This document shows, piece after piece, positions 8,112 to 15,126 of a DNA stretch of 22,336 bases. This DNA comes from an uncultured Peptococcaceae bacterium. Its GTDB lineage: Bacteria > Bacillota > Peptococcia > Peptococcales > Peptococcaceae. The translations under genes were made by a program, and so were the position numbers. The stretch lies in the NCBI GenBank assembly GCA_938044045.1, contig CALIQN010000022.1, positions 1 through 22,336 of the forward strand, read 5' to 3'. Below the pieces are notes generated by a model. It made no database searches and had not been told where the DNA came from. It worked only from the letters and a program-made list of their open reading frames with translations. How positions within the stretch are numbered: the stretch's first letter is position 1; every line of letters starts with the position of its first letter.

Positions 8112-8159
8112 AAAAAAGCTTTCTTCTTTTGAATGTAATCTCAAAAGAAGAAAGCTTTT
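8112..8159 (-). terminator. Terminator after the 266-aa gene; stem shared with the azlD/ychF terminator
   Basis: The arms 8114-8132 and 8141-8159 pair perfectly over 19 bp around an 8-nt loop. On the minus strand the stem is followed by a T6 run (8117-8112). The left arm 8112-8132 is identical to 5306-5326; the loops differ. Confidence 0.85.
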
Positions 8160-8163
8160 CGGA

Positions 8164-8229
8164 TTACAGCTACTTTTTGTTTACGTGCTCTTACGAAATA
8201 GCTGTTATAGAAGAAAGCGTAAGGCACGT
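8164..8229 (-). other. Interlocking inverted repeats, possible pseudoknot in the 3' UTR
   Basis: On the minus strand ACGTGCCTTACG (8229-8218) can pair with CGTAAGAGCACGT (8195-8183): 12 bp with one bulged A and a 22-nt loop. Within the loop ACAGCTA (8205-8199) can pair with TAGCTGT (8172-8166), which lies outside the stem. That is an H-type pseudoknot arrangement. It begins two bases after the stop codon of the 266-aa gene. The loop also holds GCTTTCTTCT (8218-8209), a copy of part of the adjacent terminator stem. Confidence 0.45.
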
Positions 8230-8230
8230 T

Positions 8231-9031
8231 TTATAGCCTTAACTCACCTTGCCATTCAAAAAGCTTTTGGTAGTCACTGATATCAGGCTCTTTTTGATCA
8301 ATACACCATGCTTTTACCAAGTCTTGTAACTTTGCTTTATCTGGTACAACAGTTTGATAGAGTGCATTAGCTTTCCTAATTTCAAAAAAGTAATTGAGTT
8401 TGTCATTTAAAGGATTGACTGGTTTTGGTGTAGCAGGGTCTGTCGTTTCATACTTAGGAGAGCATTGAATATAATCGCCCTTTACACCATCTTTTTCAAA
8501 CCACAAGGTGATAAAGGCAGCATCTTGGTAACTTGTTCCTCTTTGAGGATCATCAAGGCTTTGGATAGCGCACGTGACGCTTTGCCAATCACAGATACTA
8601 TCGTCTTGGCTTTCTGTTCTGTATTTTAAAATCTCAAGACCTTTTCCAAAAAATGCCTCAGCACTTTGTGGATTGTATAGCCCCACCTCACAATCATTAG
8701 CAATATTTTTGGCGTAAATGAAGGCTTCTTCAGAGACACTGTAGGAAAAAGCACAATAGACGCCATTTTTGCCAAAGCTGTAGTCTGTCAAATGTGCTTC
8801 TGCTTCTTCGGAAGCAAAAGCAAGATCATCAGGTGGTGCATCTTCGCCATTCATAGGTGGAAATTTTTCAAACATCTTTTTTGCCCAATTGGTAATACGA
8901 TCTGAGCAACCAAGTAGGGAATGATAATCTTTCTCCTCTTTATATTCGGTGAAAGTTTCTAAATAGGAAAATACATCCAAAGAGGTTTTTATTGTTTCTT
9001 TTCTTTCAAAGACAAATAAATCAAAGCTCAT
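8231..9031 (-). CDS. Uncharacterised 266-aa cytoplasmic protein (MSFDLFVFE N-terminus)
   Basis: I do not recognise a characterised family. The protein is acidic and has no signal peptide or membrane segment. It begins MSFDLFVFERKE, then has FPPMNGEDAPPDDLAF (about 57-72) and CAFSYSVSEEAFIYAKNI followed by EVGLYNPQSAEAFF. From memory, this order of motifs (MS[YF]DL start, a proline-rich PP segment, a YS/WS strand, an A-rich helix, then [VY][YD][ND]PQ) resembles hypothetical proteins sometimes found near polymorphic toxins; this is unverified. The C-terminal half, with ICDWQSVTCAIQSL and YIQCSPKYE, may be a second domain. The ATG at 9031 has a good upstream AAAGGAAG. It lies 34 bp after the DsbA-like gene on the same strand and is probably cotranscribed with it. 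A terminator follows. Confidence 0.85.
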   Translation of the reverse strand: MSFDLFVFERKETIKTSLDVFSYLETFTEYKEEKDYHSLLGCSDRITNWAKKMFEKFPPMNGEDAPPDDLAFASEEAEAHLTDYSFGKNGVYCAFSYSVSEEAFIYAKNIANDCEVGLYNPQSAEAFFGKGLEILKYRTESQDDSICDWQSVTCAIQSLDDPQRGTSYQDAAFITLWFEKDGVKGDYIQCSPKYETTDPATPKPVNPLNDKLNYFFEIRKANALYQTVVPDKAKLQDLVKAWCIDQKEPDISDYQKLFEWQGELRL

Positions 9032-9065
9032 CTAGGACTTCCTTTCTGAGGGGAGGGCAGTTAAT

Positions 9066-9716
9066 CTATAACTTAGAGGCAAGGTGAGCATCAACAATCA
9101 TCTCTTTAACTTTTTCATCACCATAATAACCTAAGAGTGCCCTATCTTCATTGAAAATAAATAGAGGTACACTGGCAACCCCTAGTCGATTCGCACGCTT
9201 AGCATCATTTTCTAGTGTTTGAATAAAAGTCCCCTGTTTGTACATTTCTTTGACTTTATCGGTATTTAGCTTGAGTTTTTGAGCGAACTTAATCAAAAAA
9301 GCGTCATCGTCAAGGTTTTTGAAATGAAGAAAATAATTTTCAAAAAGCTTGAGGATGACAGCTTCAAGCTTATCTTTTTCATATTTTTGCGTATAATGTA
9401 TCAGTTGCAAAGCTTTTGTTGTGTTTAAAGGAAAGAGCTTTTCAAAGTTAAAGTTAATCCCCTCGTCTTGACCCAAGATAATGAAATTTTTAATCGCTTT
9501 TTCTTGTTTTCTTCGCTTGAGGTAAGAATGACTTCTAAAAGCTTCTAAGTAGGTTTTTTCTGTATTGGTTTTTAGGGTCGGATTTAGTCTAATAGGATAA
9601 AATGTAATTTCATCTTCTTCTAAGCGGTACCCCATGTAGTGATAGAGTCTGTAAAATTGCTTTATGGCTAAAAAACAGTTAGGACAGTCAATGTCAAACC
9701 AGATCGCAAGTTTCAT
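9066..9716 (-). CDS. DsbA/FrnE-like thioredoxin-fold oxidoreductase
   Basis: This 216-residue protein has a DsbA-type layout: an N-terminal strand with the redox motif C11-P-N-C14, a central helical insertion (about 50-165), and a cis-proline loop GVASVPLFIF around P184. FrnE/YwbO-like members of this family are cytoplasmic dithiol-disulfide oxidoreductases. No signal peptide is present, so it probably acts in the cytoplasm. The ATG at 9716 is preceded by TAGGAGGC. It is the first gene of a likely two-gene unit with the 266-aa unknown. The client is unknown, and glutathione-transferase-like isomerase activity is an alternative within the same fold. Confidence 0.85.
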   Translation of the reverse strand: MKLAIWFDIDCPNCFLAIKQFYRLYHYMGYRLEEDEITFYPIRLNPTLKTNTEKTYLEAFRSHSYLKRRKQEKAIKNFIILGQDEGINFNFEKLFPLNTTKALQLIHYTQKYEKDKLEAVILKLFENYFLHFKNLDDDAFLIKFAQKLKLNTDKVKEMYKQGTFIQTLENDAKRANRLGVASVPLFIFNEDRALLGYYGDEKVKEMIVDAHLASKL

Positions 9717-9742
9717 GATAGCCTCCTAAAATTATTTTTTTT

Positions 9743-9751
9743 AGTATAACA
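9743..9751 (-). promoter_or_regulatory. Extended -10 promoter of the DsbA-like gene
   Basis: On the minus strand TGTTATACT (9751-9743) is an extended -10 (TGnTATACT). The -35 region around TTCGTA is poor. The start codon is about 27 bp downstream of the -10. Confidence 0.55.
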
Positions 9752-9935
9752 TAGGTGAGAATGATTTACGAAGTTATTCCACCCTAAGAATAAAAAAAGA
9801 TAAGCTTTAGTCACATCTTATCAAAAAACAGGTAAGGCGACTAACGAATCAAACATTAAAGAATGTTGTGATTTTAAAAAATTAGGGGGGTATGGTGTAA
9901 AAGTAAGTCAAACTTTTTACTTTAATGTTAGGGTT

Positions 9936-9964
9936 TTGACTTCATAAAAAAGATATTTTAAAAT
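9936..9964 (+). promoter_or_regulatory. Probable tex promoter with an overlapping dyad
   Basis: TTGACT (9936-9941), 17 bases, then TAAAAT (9959-9964), with a start site near 9971. GTTTTGACTT (9933-9942), which contains the -35 box, is the inverted partner of AAGTCAAAC (9905-9913) apart from one extra base. This could be a paired regulator site. Confidence 0.65.
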
Positions 9965-9996
9965 GAGTTGAATTTATAGACAGGGAAGTGAAAGAG

Positions 9997-12120
9997 ATGA
10001 TAATTGAATATAAACTCGCAGAATTATTTAATTTAGATCAAAAAATAGTTAGTACTGTTATCGCACTCTTAGATGAAGGTAATACGATTCCTTTTATTGC
10101 ACGTTATCGCAAAGAATTAACAGGGGCAATGGAGGATCATACCCTTCGTGATTTTTCGGAGAAATTAGAGGGTTTAAGAAAATTAGAGGATAGAAGGGAG
10201 GTCATCAAACGCTTAGTTGCAGAACAAGGAAAATTGACAGATGAACTCACTTGTGCCTTAGATCAAGCAGAAACGATGACAATACTTGAGGATCTTTATC
10301 GTCCGTATAAACCTAAAAGAAAAACAAGGGCGAGTGTTGCAATTGAAAAAGGCTTGAGTCCTTTAGCAGATAGTTTAATTGATAAGAAAAGCACTAAAGA
10401 AACCATTGATCAGCTGGCACAAAGTTTAGTAGAAAGTTTAGAGGATGTGACATTAGAAGAAGCTTTTTCAGGTGCCTGTGATATTTTAGCAGAGCGCTTG
10501 TCAGATGATGCTAGTGTAAGAAAGGCACTGAGAAATTACCTTTATAAATATGGCAAGATTTTTTCTGAGTTGGGTAAGGCTCCAAATCCTGTCTACGAGC
10601 AATATGAAGACTATGAGGAAAGTTTTAGTGGCATACCAGCTCATCGCCTTTTAGCCATCAATAGAGGTGAAAGGGAAGAGGCACTAAAAATTCATTTTTT
10701 AATTGATGAGGAAAGAATTTATGAGGCTTTATTTCGTGAACTGTCTTATGTTGGTGCGCCCTATGAAGACTTGTTGAGAGATATGGCAAAAGATAGTTGG
10801 AAACGCTTACTGAAACCGTCTTTAGTCAAAGAAGTGCGCAAAGAAAAAACTGAGGAGGCAGAAGTTGTCTCTATTGATCTTTTCAAAAAGAATTTGCGTG
10901 AACTTTTACTTGAAGCGCCAATAAAGGGTAAGACAGTACTAGGCTTTGATCCAGGCTATCGCAATGGTTGCAAGCTAGCCGTGGTCAATCCCCAAGGCGA
11001 GGTCAAAGCAAGTGTGGTGATTTATCCCCATAGTGGCGAAGCCGCCAGACAAAAGGCAAAAATGAGTCTAGAAAATTTACTTAAGGCAGAACACGTAGAA
11101 TTAGTGGTAATTGGCAATGGGACTGCTTCTAGAGAATCAGAACGTTTTGTAGCAGAAGTGGTTGAAGAAAGTCAATTAGAGCTTCCTTGGTTGATTGTGA
11201 GTGAGGCAGGGGCATCAGTTTATTCTGCTTCAGAAGTGGCAAGTCGTGAGCTTGGCGATTTAGATATTAATTTACGTTCTGCCGTCTCAATTGCGAGACG
11301 TGTTCAAGACCCTTTGGCAGAATTGGTAAAAATTGATCCCAAGTCTATTGGCGTAGGGCAGTATCAGCATGATCTCAATCAAAAGAATTTGGCACTAGGC
11401 TTAGATAATGTCATTGAAGATTGCGTAAACCATGTTGGTGTTGATCTTAATACAGCCTCTCATTTTCTTTTGGTGCGTATTGCTGGCATCAATACAGCGT
11501 TAGCGGATAATATTTTGGCCTATAGAACAGAAAATGGTGCTTTTTCCTCAAGAAAAGCCCTATTAAAGGTACCTAAACTTGGTGCAAAGTCCTTTGAACA
11601 GTGTGCTGGTTTTTTACGTGTTGAGGGCAAAGAACTTTTAGACAATACTTCTGTTCATCCAGAAAGCTATGGTGTGGTAAAAAAATTACAAACCATTTAT
11701 CAAGAAAATGATTTATTAGCGCTAGCCAAATGTTTAGAAAATGAAAACTTAAAAACTTTGGCAGATCAACTTGAGGTAGGTAGAGAAACGTTAAAAGATA
11801 TTATTGAGGCTTTAAAGAAAAGAGGAAGAGATCCAAGAGAAGAATTTCAGGCGCCTGTTTTAAGGCATGACTTACTGGAAATTGAAGATTTAGAAGTAGG
11901 GATGATTCTAAATGGCGTCGTACGCAATATTGCAGCCTTTGGAGCCTTTGTGGATATAGGCTTACATGAAAATGGCTTGCTTCATATTTCTGAATTGGCA
12001 GAGCGTTATGTCAAAGATCCTTTTGAGGTGTTAAAAGTTGGCGAAGAGGTGCAAGTAAAAGTTATTTCCTTGGACATGAAACGTAAGCGAATAGGGTTGA
12101 GTCGTAAGGGTTTAAAGTAA
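9997..12120 (+). CDS. tex: Tex-family RNA-binding S1 domain protein (transcription accessory protein)
   Basis: Tex proteins are conserved nucleic-acid-binding factors related to eukaryotic Spt6 and linked to transcription and stress tolerance. Order of domains: helical Tex N-terminal region with EGNTIPFIARYRKE; a YqgF-like RNase H fold from about residue 312 (VLGFDPGYRNGCKLAVV); helix-hairpin-helix region with LVRIAGINTALADNILAYR; and a C-terminal S1 domain from about 632 (GMILNGVVRNIAAFGAFVDI). It is 707 residues from ATG 9997. I prefer this to GTG 9988 because AGGGAAG (9982-9988) is 8 bases before the ATG but would overlap the GTG. No terminator is visible before groES, so some read-through may occur. 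Confidence 0.95.
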   Translation: MIIEYKLAELFNLDQKIVSTVIALLDEGNTIPFIARYRKELTGAMEDHTLRDFSEKLEGLRKLEDRREVIKRLVAEQGKLTDELTCALDQAETMTILEDLYRPYKPKRKTRASVAIEKGLSPLADSLIDKKSTKETIDQLAQSLVESLEDVTLEEAFSGACDILAERLSDDASVRKALRNYLYKYGKIFSELGKAPNPVYEQYEDYEESFSGIPAHRLLAINRGEREEALKIHFLIDEERIYEALFRELSYVGAPYEDLLRDMAKDSWKRLLKPSLVKEVRKEKTEEAEVVSIDLFKKNLRELLLEAPIKGKTVLGFDPGYRNGCKLAVVNPQGEVKASVVIYPHSGEAARQKAKMSLENLLKAEHVELVVIGNGTASRESERFVAEVVEESQLELPWLIVSEAGASVYSASEVASRELGDLDINLRSAVSIARRVQDPLAELVKIDPKSIGVGQYQHDLNQKNLALGLDNVIEDCVNHVGVDLNTASHFLLVRIAGINTALADNILAYRTENGAFSSRKALLKVPKLGAKSFEQCAGFLRVEGKELLDNTSVHPESYGVVKKLQTIYQENDLLALAKCLENENLKTLADQLEVGRETLKDIIEALKKRGRDPREEFQAPVLRHDLLEIEDLEVGMILNGVVRNIAAFGAFVDIGLHENGLLHISELAERYVKDPFEVLKVGEEVQVKVISLDMKRKRIGLSRKGLK

Positions 12121-12129
12121 AAAAATAGC

Positions 12130-12157
12130 TTGATTTTTTGGAATAACATGGTATGAT
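12130..12157 (+). promoter_or_regulatory. Probable groESL promoter
   Basis: TTGATT (12130-12135), 16 bases, TATGAT (12152-12157). The start site is predicted near 12164, directly before CIRCE. A TATAAT at 12163-12168 is an alternative -10 but lacks a well-spaced -35. Confidence 0.6.
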
Positions 12158-12167
12158 AAGAATATAA

Positions 12168-12194
12168 TTAGCACTCTAGTTAAATGAGTGCTAA
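12168..12194. promoter_or_regulatory. CIRCE operator (HrcA binding site)
   Basis: TTAGCACTC, nine bases, GAGTGCTAA: a perfect match to the CIRCE consensus. HrcA repressor bound here keeps groESL low until heat or misfolding stress. No hrcA gene is in the window. Confidence 0.98.
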
Positions 12195-12215
12195 AACGTT
12201 AAAGGAGGAAATAAG

Positions 12216-12506
12216 ATGAATATAAAACCAATTGGTGATAAAATTGTCGTTCGCCCTATGGAAAGTGAAGAAAAAACAGAAAGTGGGATTGTACTTCCAG
12301 GTTCTGCGCAAGAAACACCACATCAAGGTGAAGTGATTGCAGTTGGCAGTGGTGTTTTAACACCAGATGGCAAACGTGTTGCCTTAGAAATCAATGTAGG
12401 CGATGAAGTAATTTACGGAAAATTTGGTGGAACTGAGCTTAAACTCAATGGCGAAAAGCTCATGGTTCTTTCTGAAAAAGATGTTTTGGTAGTACTTGGC
12501 AAGTAA
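12216..12506 (+). CDS. groS: Co-chaperonin GroES (Hsp10)
   Basis: GroES is the heptameric lid of the GroEL folding chamber. The 96 residues match the family length. They begin MNIKPIGDKIVVRPM, contain the mobile-loop segment around SEEKTESGIVLPGSAQE, and the GEVIAVGSG strand. ATG 12216 follows a strong AAAGGAGG. It is first in the CIRCE-controlled operon, 13 bp before groEL. Confidence 0.98.
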   Translation: MNIKPIGDKIVVRPMESEEKTESGIVLPGSAQETPHQGEVIAVGSGVLTPDGKRVALEINVGDEVIYGKFGGTELKLNGEKLMVLSEKDVLVVLGK

Positions 12507-12519
12507 AGGAGAAAATACT

Positions 12520-14139
12520 ATGGCAAAAGAAATTCGTTTTGGTGCAGAAGCTAGAGCTGCTTTAGAAGTTGGGGTTAATATGGTTGCTGACGCTGTAAAA
12601 GTAACCCTTGGGCCTAAAGGGAGAAATGCTGTTTTAAGTAAACCTTATGGTGCGCCAGTGATTACCAATGATGGTGTGAGCATTGCTAGAGAAATTGACT
12701 TAGAAGATCCATTTGAAAACATGGGTGCTCAACTTTTAAAAGAAGTTTCTATTAAGACTAATGATGTTGCTGGTGATGGGACAACCACTGCGACGGTACT
12801 CGCTCAAGCTATGGTAAGAGAAGGACTAAAAAATATTGCTGCTGGTGCTAACCCTATTATTTTAAGAAATGGGATGAAAGTGGCTTGCGATAAGGCAGTA
12901 GAAGCAATCAAAAACTTATCTCAACCAATTGCTGGTAAGGATGCTATTGCTCAAGTTGCAGCAATTTCTTCTGCAGATGAAGAAACAGGTAAACTCATTG
13001 CAGATGCGATGGAAGTGGTTGGTAACGAAGGGGTTATCACAGTAGAAGATTCTCAAACCTTTGGCACCTCTTTAGATGTTGTTGAAGGGATGCAATTTGA
13101 CAGAGGTTATATCTCTCCTTATATGATTACTGACACTGAAAAAATGGAAGCACTCTTGGAAGAACCTTATATCTTAATTACAGATAAAAAGATCACCAGT
13201 GTTCAAGAAATTTTACCAGTCTTAGAACAAATTGTTAAAACAGGTAAGCCGCTTTTAATTATCGCTGAAGATGTTGAAGGTGAAGCTTTGACCACTATGA
13301 TTTTAAATAGATTGCGTGGTACTTTCAGCTGTGTCGCTGTTAAGGCACCAGGCTTTGGTGATAGAAGAAAAGAAATGTTAAATGACATTGCAGCGCTTAC
13401 AGGTGCAATTGTTGTGACAGAAGATCTTGGCTTCAAACTTGATACCACTACCCTAGAAATGCTTGGTTCAGCACGTCAAGTGAAGATTAGCAAGGAAAAC
13501 ACAACCATTGTTGATGGTCGTGGTAAAAAAGAAGCCATTGAAGAAAGAGTAAAACAACTTCATGCTTTAATTGCTGAAACCAGTTCAGATTTTGATCGTG
13601 AAAAATATCAAGAACGTTTGGCAAAACTTGCAGGTGGCGTTGCTGTTATCCAAGTTGGGGCTGCAACTGAAACAGAACTCACTGAAAAGAAACATCGTAT
13701 CGAAGATGCGCTTTCTGCAACTCGTGCAGCAGTAGAAGAAGGTATCGTTGCTGGTGGTGGTACAGCACTTGTTGATGTGGCTAAAGTGCTTGATGAAATC
13801 ACTCTCTCTGATCCTGATGCTATGACAGGGGTAAGACTCGTGAAAAAAGCACTGGAAGCACCAGTGCGTCAAATTGCTGATAATGCAGGCTTAGAAGGCA
13901 GTGTCATTGTAGAACGTGTTAAAGGCTTACCTGATGGTACAGGCTTTAATGTCCTCAAAAATGACTATGAAGATATGATTCAATCTGGCGTTTTGGATCC
14001 TGCTAAAGTGACAAGAAGTGCACTTCAAAATGCTGTAAGTATCGCTTCTATGATTTTGACAACTGAAAGCCTTGTTGCAGATGTTACTAAAGAAGATCCA
14101 ATGGCTGGTGCTGGTGCGCCTGGTATGGGTATGATGTAA
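12520..14139 (+). CDS. groL: Chaperonin GroEL (Hsp60)
   Basis: GroEL is the ATP-driven double-ring folding chamber. The 539 residues begin MAKEIRFGAEARAALEVG. The ATP site GDGTTTATVLAQ contains the conserved catalytic Asp-Gly-Thr run, and EEGIVAGGGTAL lies in the later equatorial segment. The C-terminus ends with a Gly/Met tail, GAGAPGMGMM. The start is ATG 12520 behind AAAGGAG. An in-frame upstream start at 12496 would overlap groES and has no fitting ribosome site. It is cotranscribed with groES under CIRCE and ends in a strong terminator. Sequence and length look ordinary. Confidence 0.98.
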   Translation: MAKEIRFGAEARAALEVGVNMVADAVKVTLGPKGRNAVLSKPYGAPVITNDGVSIAREIDLEDPFENMGAQLLKEVSIKTNDVAGDGTTTATVLAQAMVREGLKNIAAGANPIILRNGMKVACDKAVEAIKNLSQPIAGKDAIAQVAAISSADEETGKLIADAMEVVGNEGVITVEDSQTFGTSLDVVEGMQFDRGYISPYMITDTEKMEALLEEPYILITDKKITSVQEILPVLEQIVKTGKPLLIIAEDVEGEALTTMILNRLRGTFSCVAVKAPGFGDRRKEMLNDIAALTGAIVVTEDLGFKLDTTTLEMLGSARQVKISKENTTIVDGRGKKEAIEERVKQLHALIAETSSDFDREKYQERLAKLAGGVAVIQVGAATETELTEKKHRIEDALSATRAAVEEGIVAGGGTALVDVAKVLDEITLSDPDAMTGVRLVKKALEAPVRQIADNAGLEGSVIVERVKGLPDGTGFNVLKNDYEDMIQSGVLDPAKVTRSALQNAVSIASMILTTESLVADVTKEDPMAGAGAPGMGMM

Positions 14140-14201
14140 TTGAGAAAATAAAAAAGCAGGTAATTTACCTGCTTTTTTTTGTAAATGTAATTGAGAAAAT
14201 A
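14134..14201 (+). repeat. 17-bp direct repeat bracketing the groEL terminator
   Basis: ATGTAATTGAGAAAATA occurs at 14134-14150, including the groEL stop codon, and again at 14185-14201, just before the mrp ribosome site. The copies are identical and 51 bp apart, with the terminator hairpin between them. Confidence 0.85.
14150..14180 (+). terminator. Intrinsic terminator of groESL
   Basis: GCAGGTAA (14156-14163) pairs with TTACCTGC (14165-14172). An A6 run precedes the stem and a T8 run (14173-14180) follows it. Confidence 0.92.
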
Positions 14202-14214
14202 GGGAGGAAAGACA

Positions 14215-15060
14215 ATGTCAGATTGCAGTTCATGTGCATCTAATCAAAATGGAGGTTGTGCTAGTGGAGGTGCTTGTCCTAGTGGAGAGGCAGGACCTAC
14301 AGAGGCACAAAAGAGAAGTCATATCAAAAATATTATCGTGGTAATGAGTGGTAAGGGTGGTGTTGGCAAATCATCTTTTTCCTCATTGGTTGCCATTGCT
14401 TTAAATAAAAAAGGGTATCAGGTCGGCTTATTGGATGCTGATATTACAGGACCAAGTATTCCAAAACTTTTTGGTGTTAAAGCAAAACCTGAAGTGACGG
14501 AGTTTGGGGCATTACCTGTCGAAAGCAAAACAAAAATCAAACTCATGTCAATGAATTTCATGTTACCTCATGAAGATGACCCTGTCATTTGGCGAGGACC
14601 TGTGATTGCCAGTGTGATTAAGCAGTTTACTGATGAGGTGGTTTGGGGAGACTTAGACTATTTGGTGATTGATTTACCACCTGGAACAGGTGATGTTCCA
14701 CTTACGATATTACAGGGTCTTGAAGTGACGGGCGCTATTATTGTGACTACCCCTCAAAGCCTTTCCAATATGGTTGTACGCAAGGGGATTAAAATGTTGG
14801 AGCTAATGGAGGTACCTGTTTTAGGCTTAGCTGAAAATATGAGTTATCTACCATGTCCAGACTGCGATAGTCAAATCGAAATTTTTGGCAAGAGTCATTT
14901 AGAGGAGACTTCAAAAGCCTTTGATTTAAATCTCTTAGGACGTTTTCCGCTTGATCCGACCTTAGCTCAATTGGGTGATGAAGGAAACATTGAAGCGTAT
15001 CAAGGAAAAGTCTTAGAACTCCTTATGGAAAATATTGAAAAAATCTTACCTCAAGCATAA
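14215..15060 (+). CDS. mrp: Mrp/NBP35-type Fe-S cluster carrier P-loop ATPase
   Basis: Mrp/ApbC/NBP35 proteins are cytoplasmic ATPases that carry 4Fe-4S clusters to target enzymes. The 281 residues hold a deviant Walker A, SGKGGVGKS (45-53), DADITGPSIPKLFG, and DLPPGTGD. The CPDC pair (C214, C217) ligates the bridging cluster. An N-terminal extension carries C4, C7, C15 and C21 in a Gly/Ser-rich stretch, like an NBP35-type extra cluster site but with different spacing. ATG 14215 follows GGGAGGAAAG. No promoter is evident between the groEL terminator and this gene, so read-through may supply it. Confidence 0.92.
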   Translation: MSDCSSCASNQNGGCASGGACPSGEAGPTEAQKRSHIKNIIVVMSGKGGVGKSSFSSLVAIALNKKGYQVGLLDADITGPSIPKLFGVKAKPEVTEFGALPVESKTKIKLMSMNFMLPHEDDPVIWRGPVIASVIKQFTDEVVWGDLDYLVIDLPPGTGDVPLTILQGLEVTGAIIVTTPQSLSNMVVRKGIKMLELMEVPVLGLAENMSYLPCPDCDSQIEIFGKSHLEETSKAFDLNLLGRFPLDPTLAQLGDEGNIEAYQGKVLELLMENIEKILPQA

Positions 15061-15065
15061 AGTAC

Positions 15066-15094
15066 TAGACAATTAAGGTTATAAAAGGTATCAT
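15066..15094 (+). promoter_or_regulatory. Possible promoter of the fic gene
   Basis: TAGACA (15066-15071), 17 bases, TATCAT (15089-15094), in the 66-bp gap between mrp and the fic start. Confidence 0.45.
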
Positions 15095-15126
15095 GGAGCT
15101 AAATATGTTTAAAAAGGAGATTGTCT

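Noticed and set aside
8086..8280. 64-codon plus-strand frame across the terminator region
   Set aside because: It contains the terminator stem and antisense of the 266-aa gene and has no ribosome site. It is a shadow of the inverted repeats.
9799..9822. GATAAG/CTTATC inverted repeat with a T7 run on the minus strand
   Set aside because: The 6-bp AU-rich stem with a 12-nt loop is too weak to call as a terminator, and no minus-strand gene ends there.
9852..9867. AACATT-AAAG-AATGTT hairpin upstream of tex
   Set aside because: It is short and AT-rich with no T-tract, and lies upstream of the predicted promoter. Nothing supports a function.
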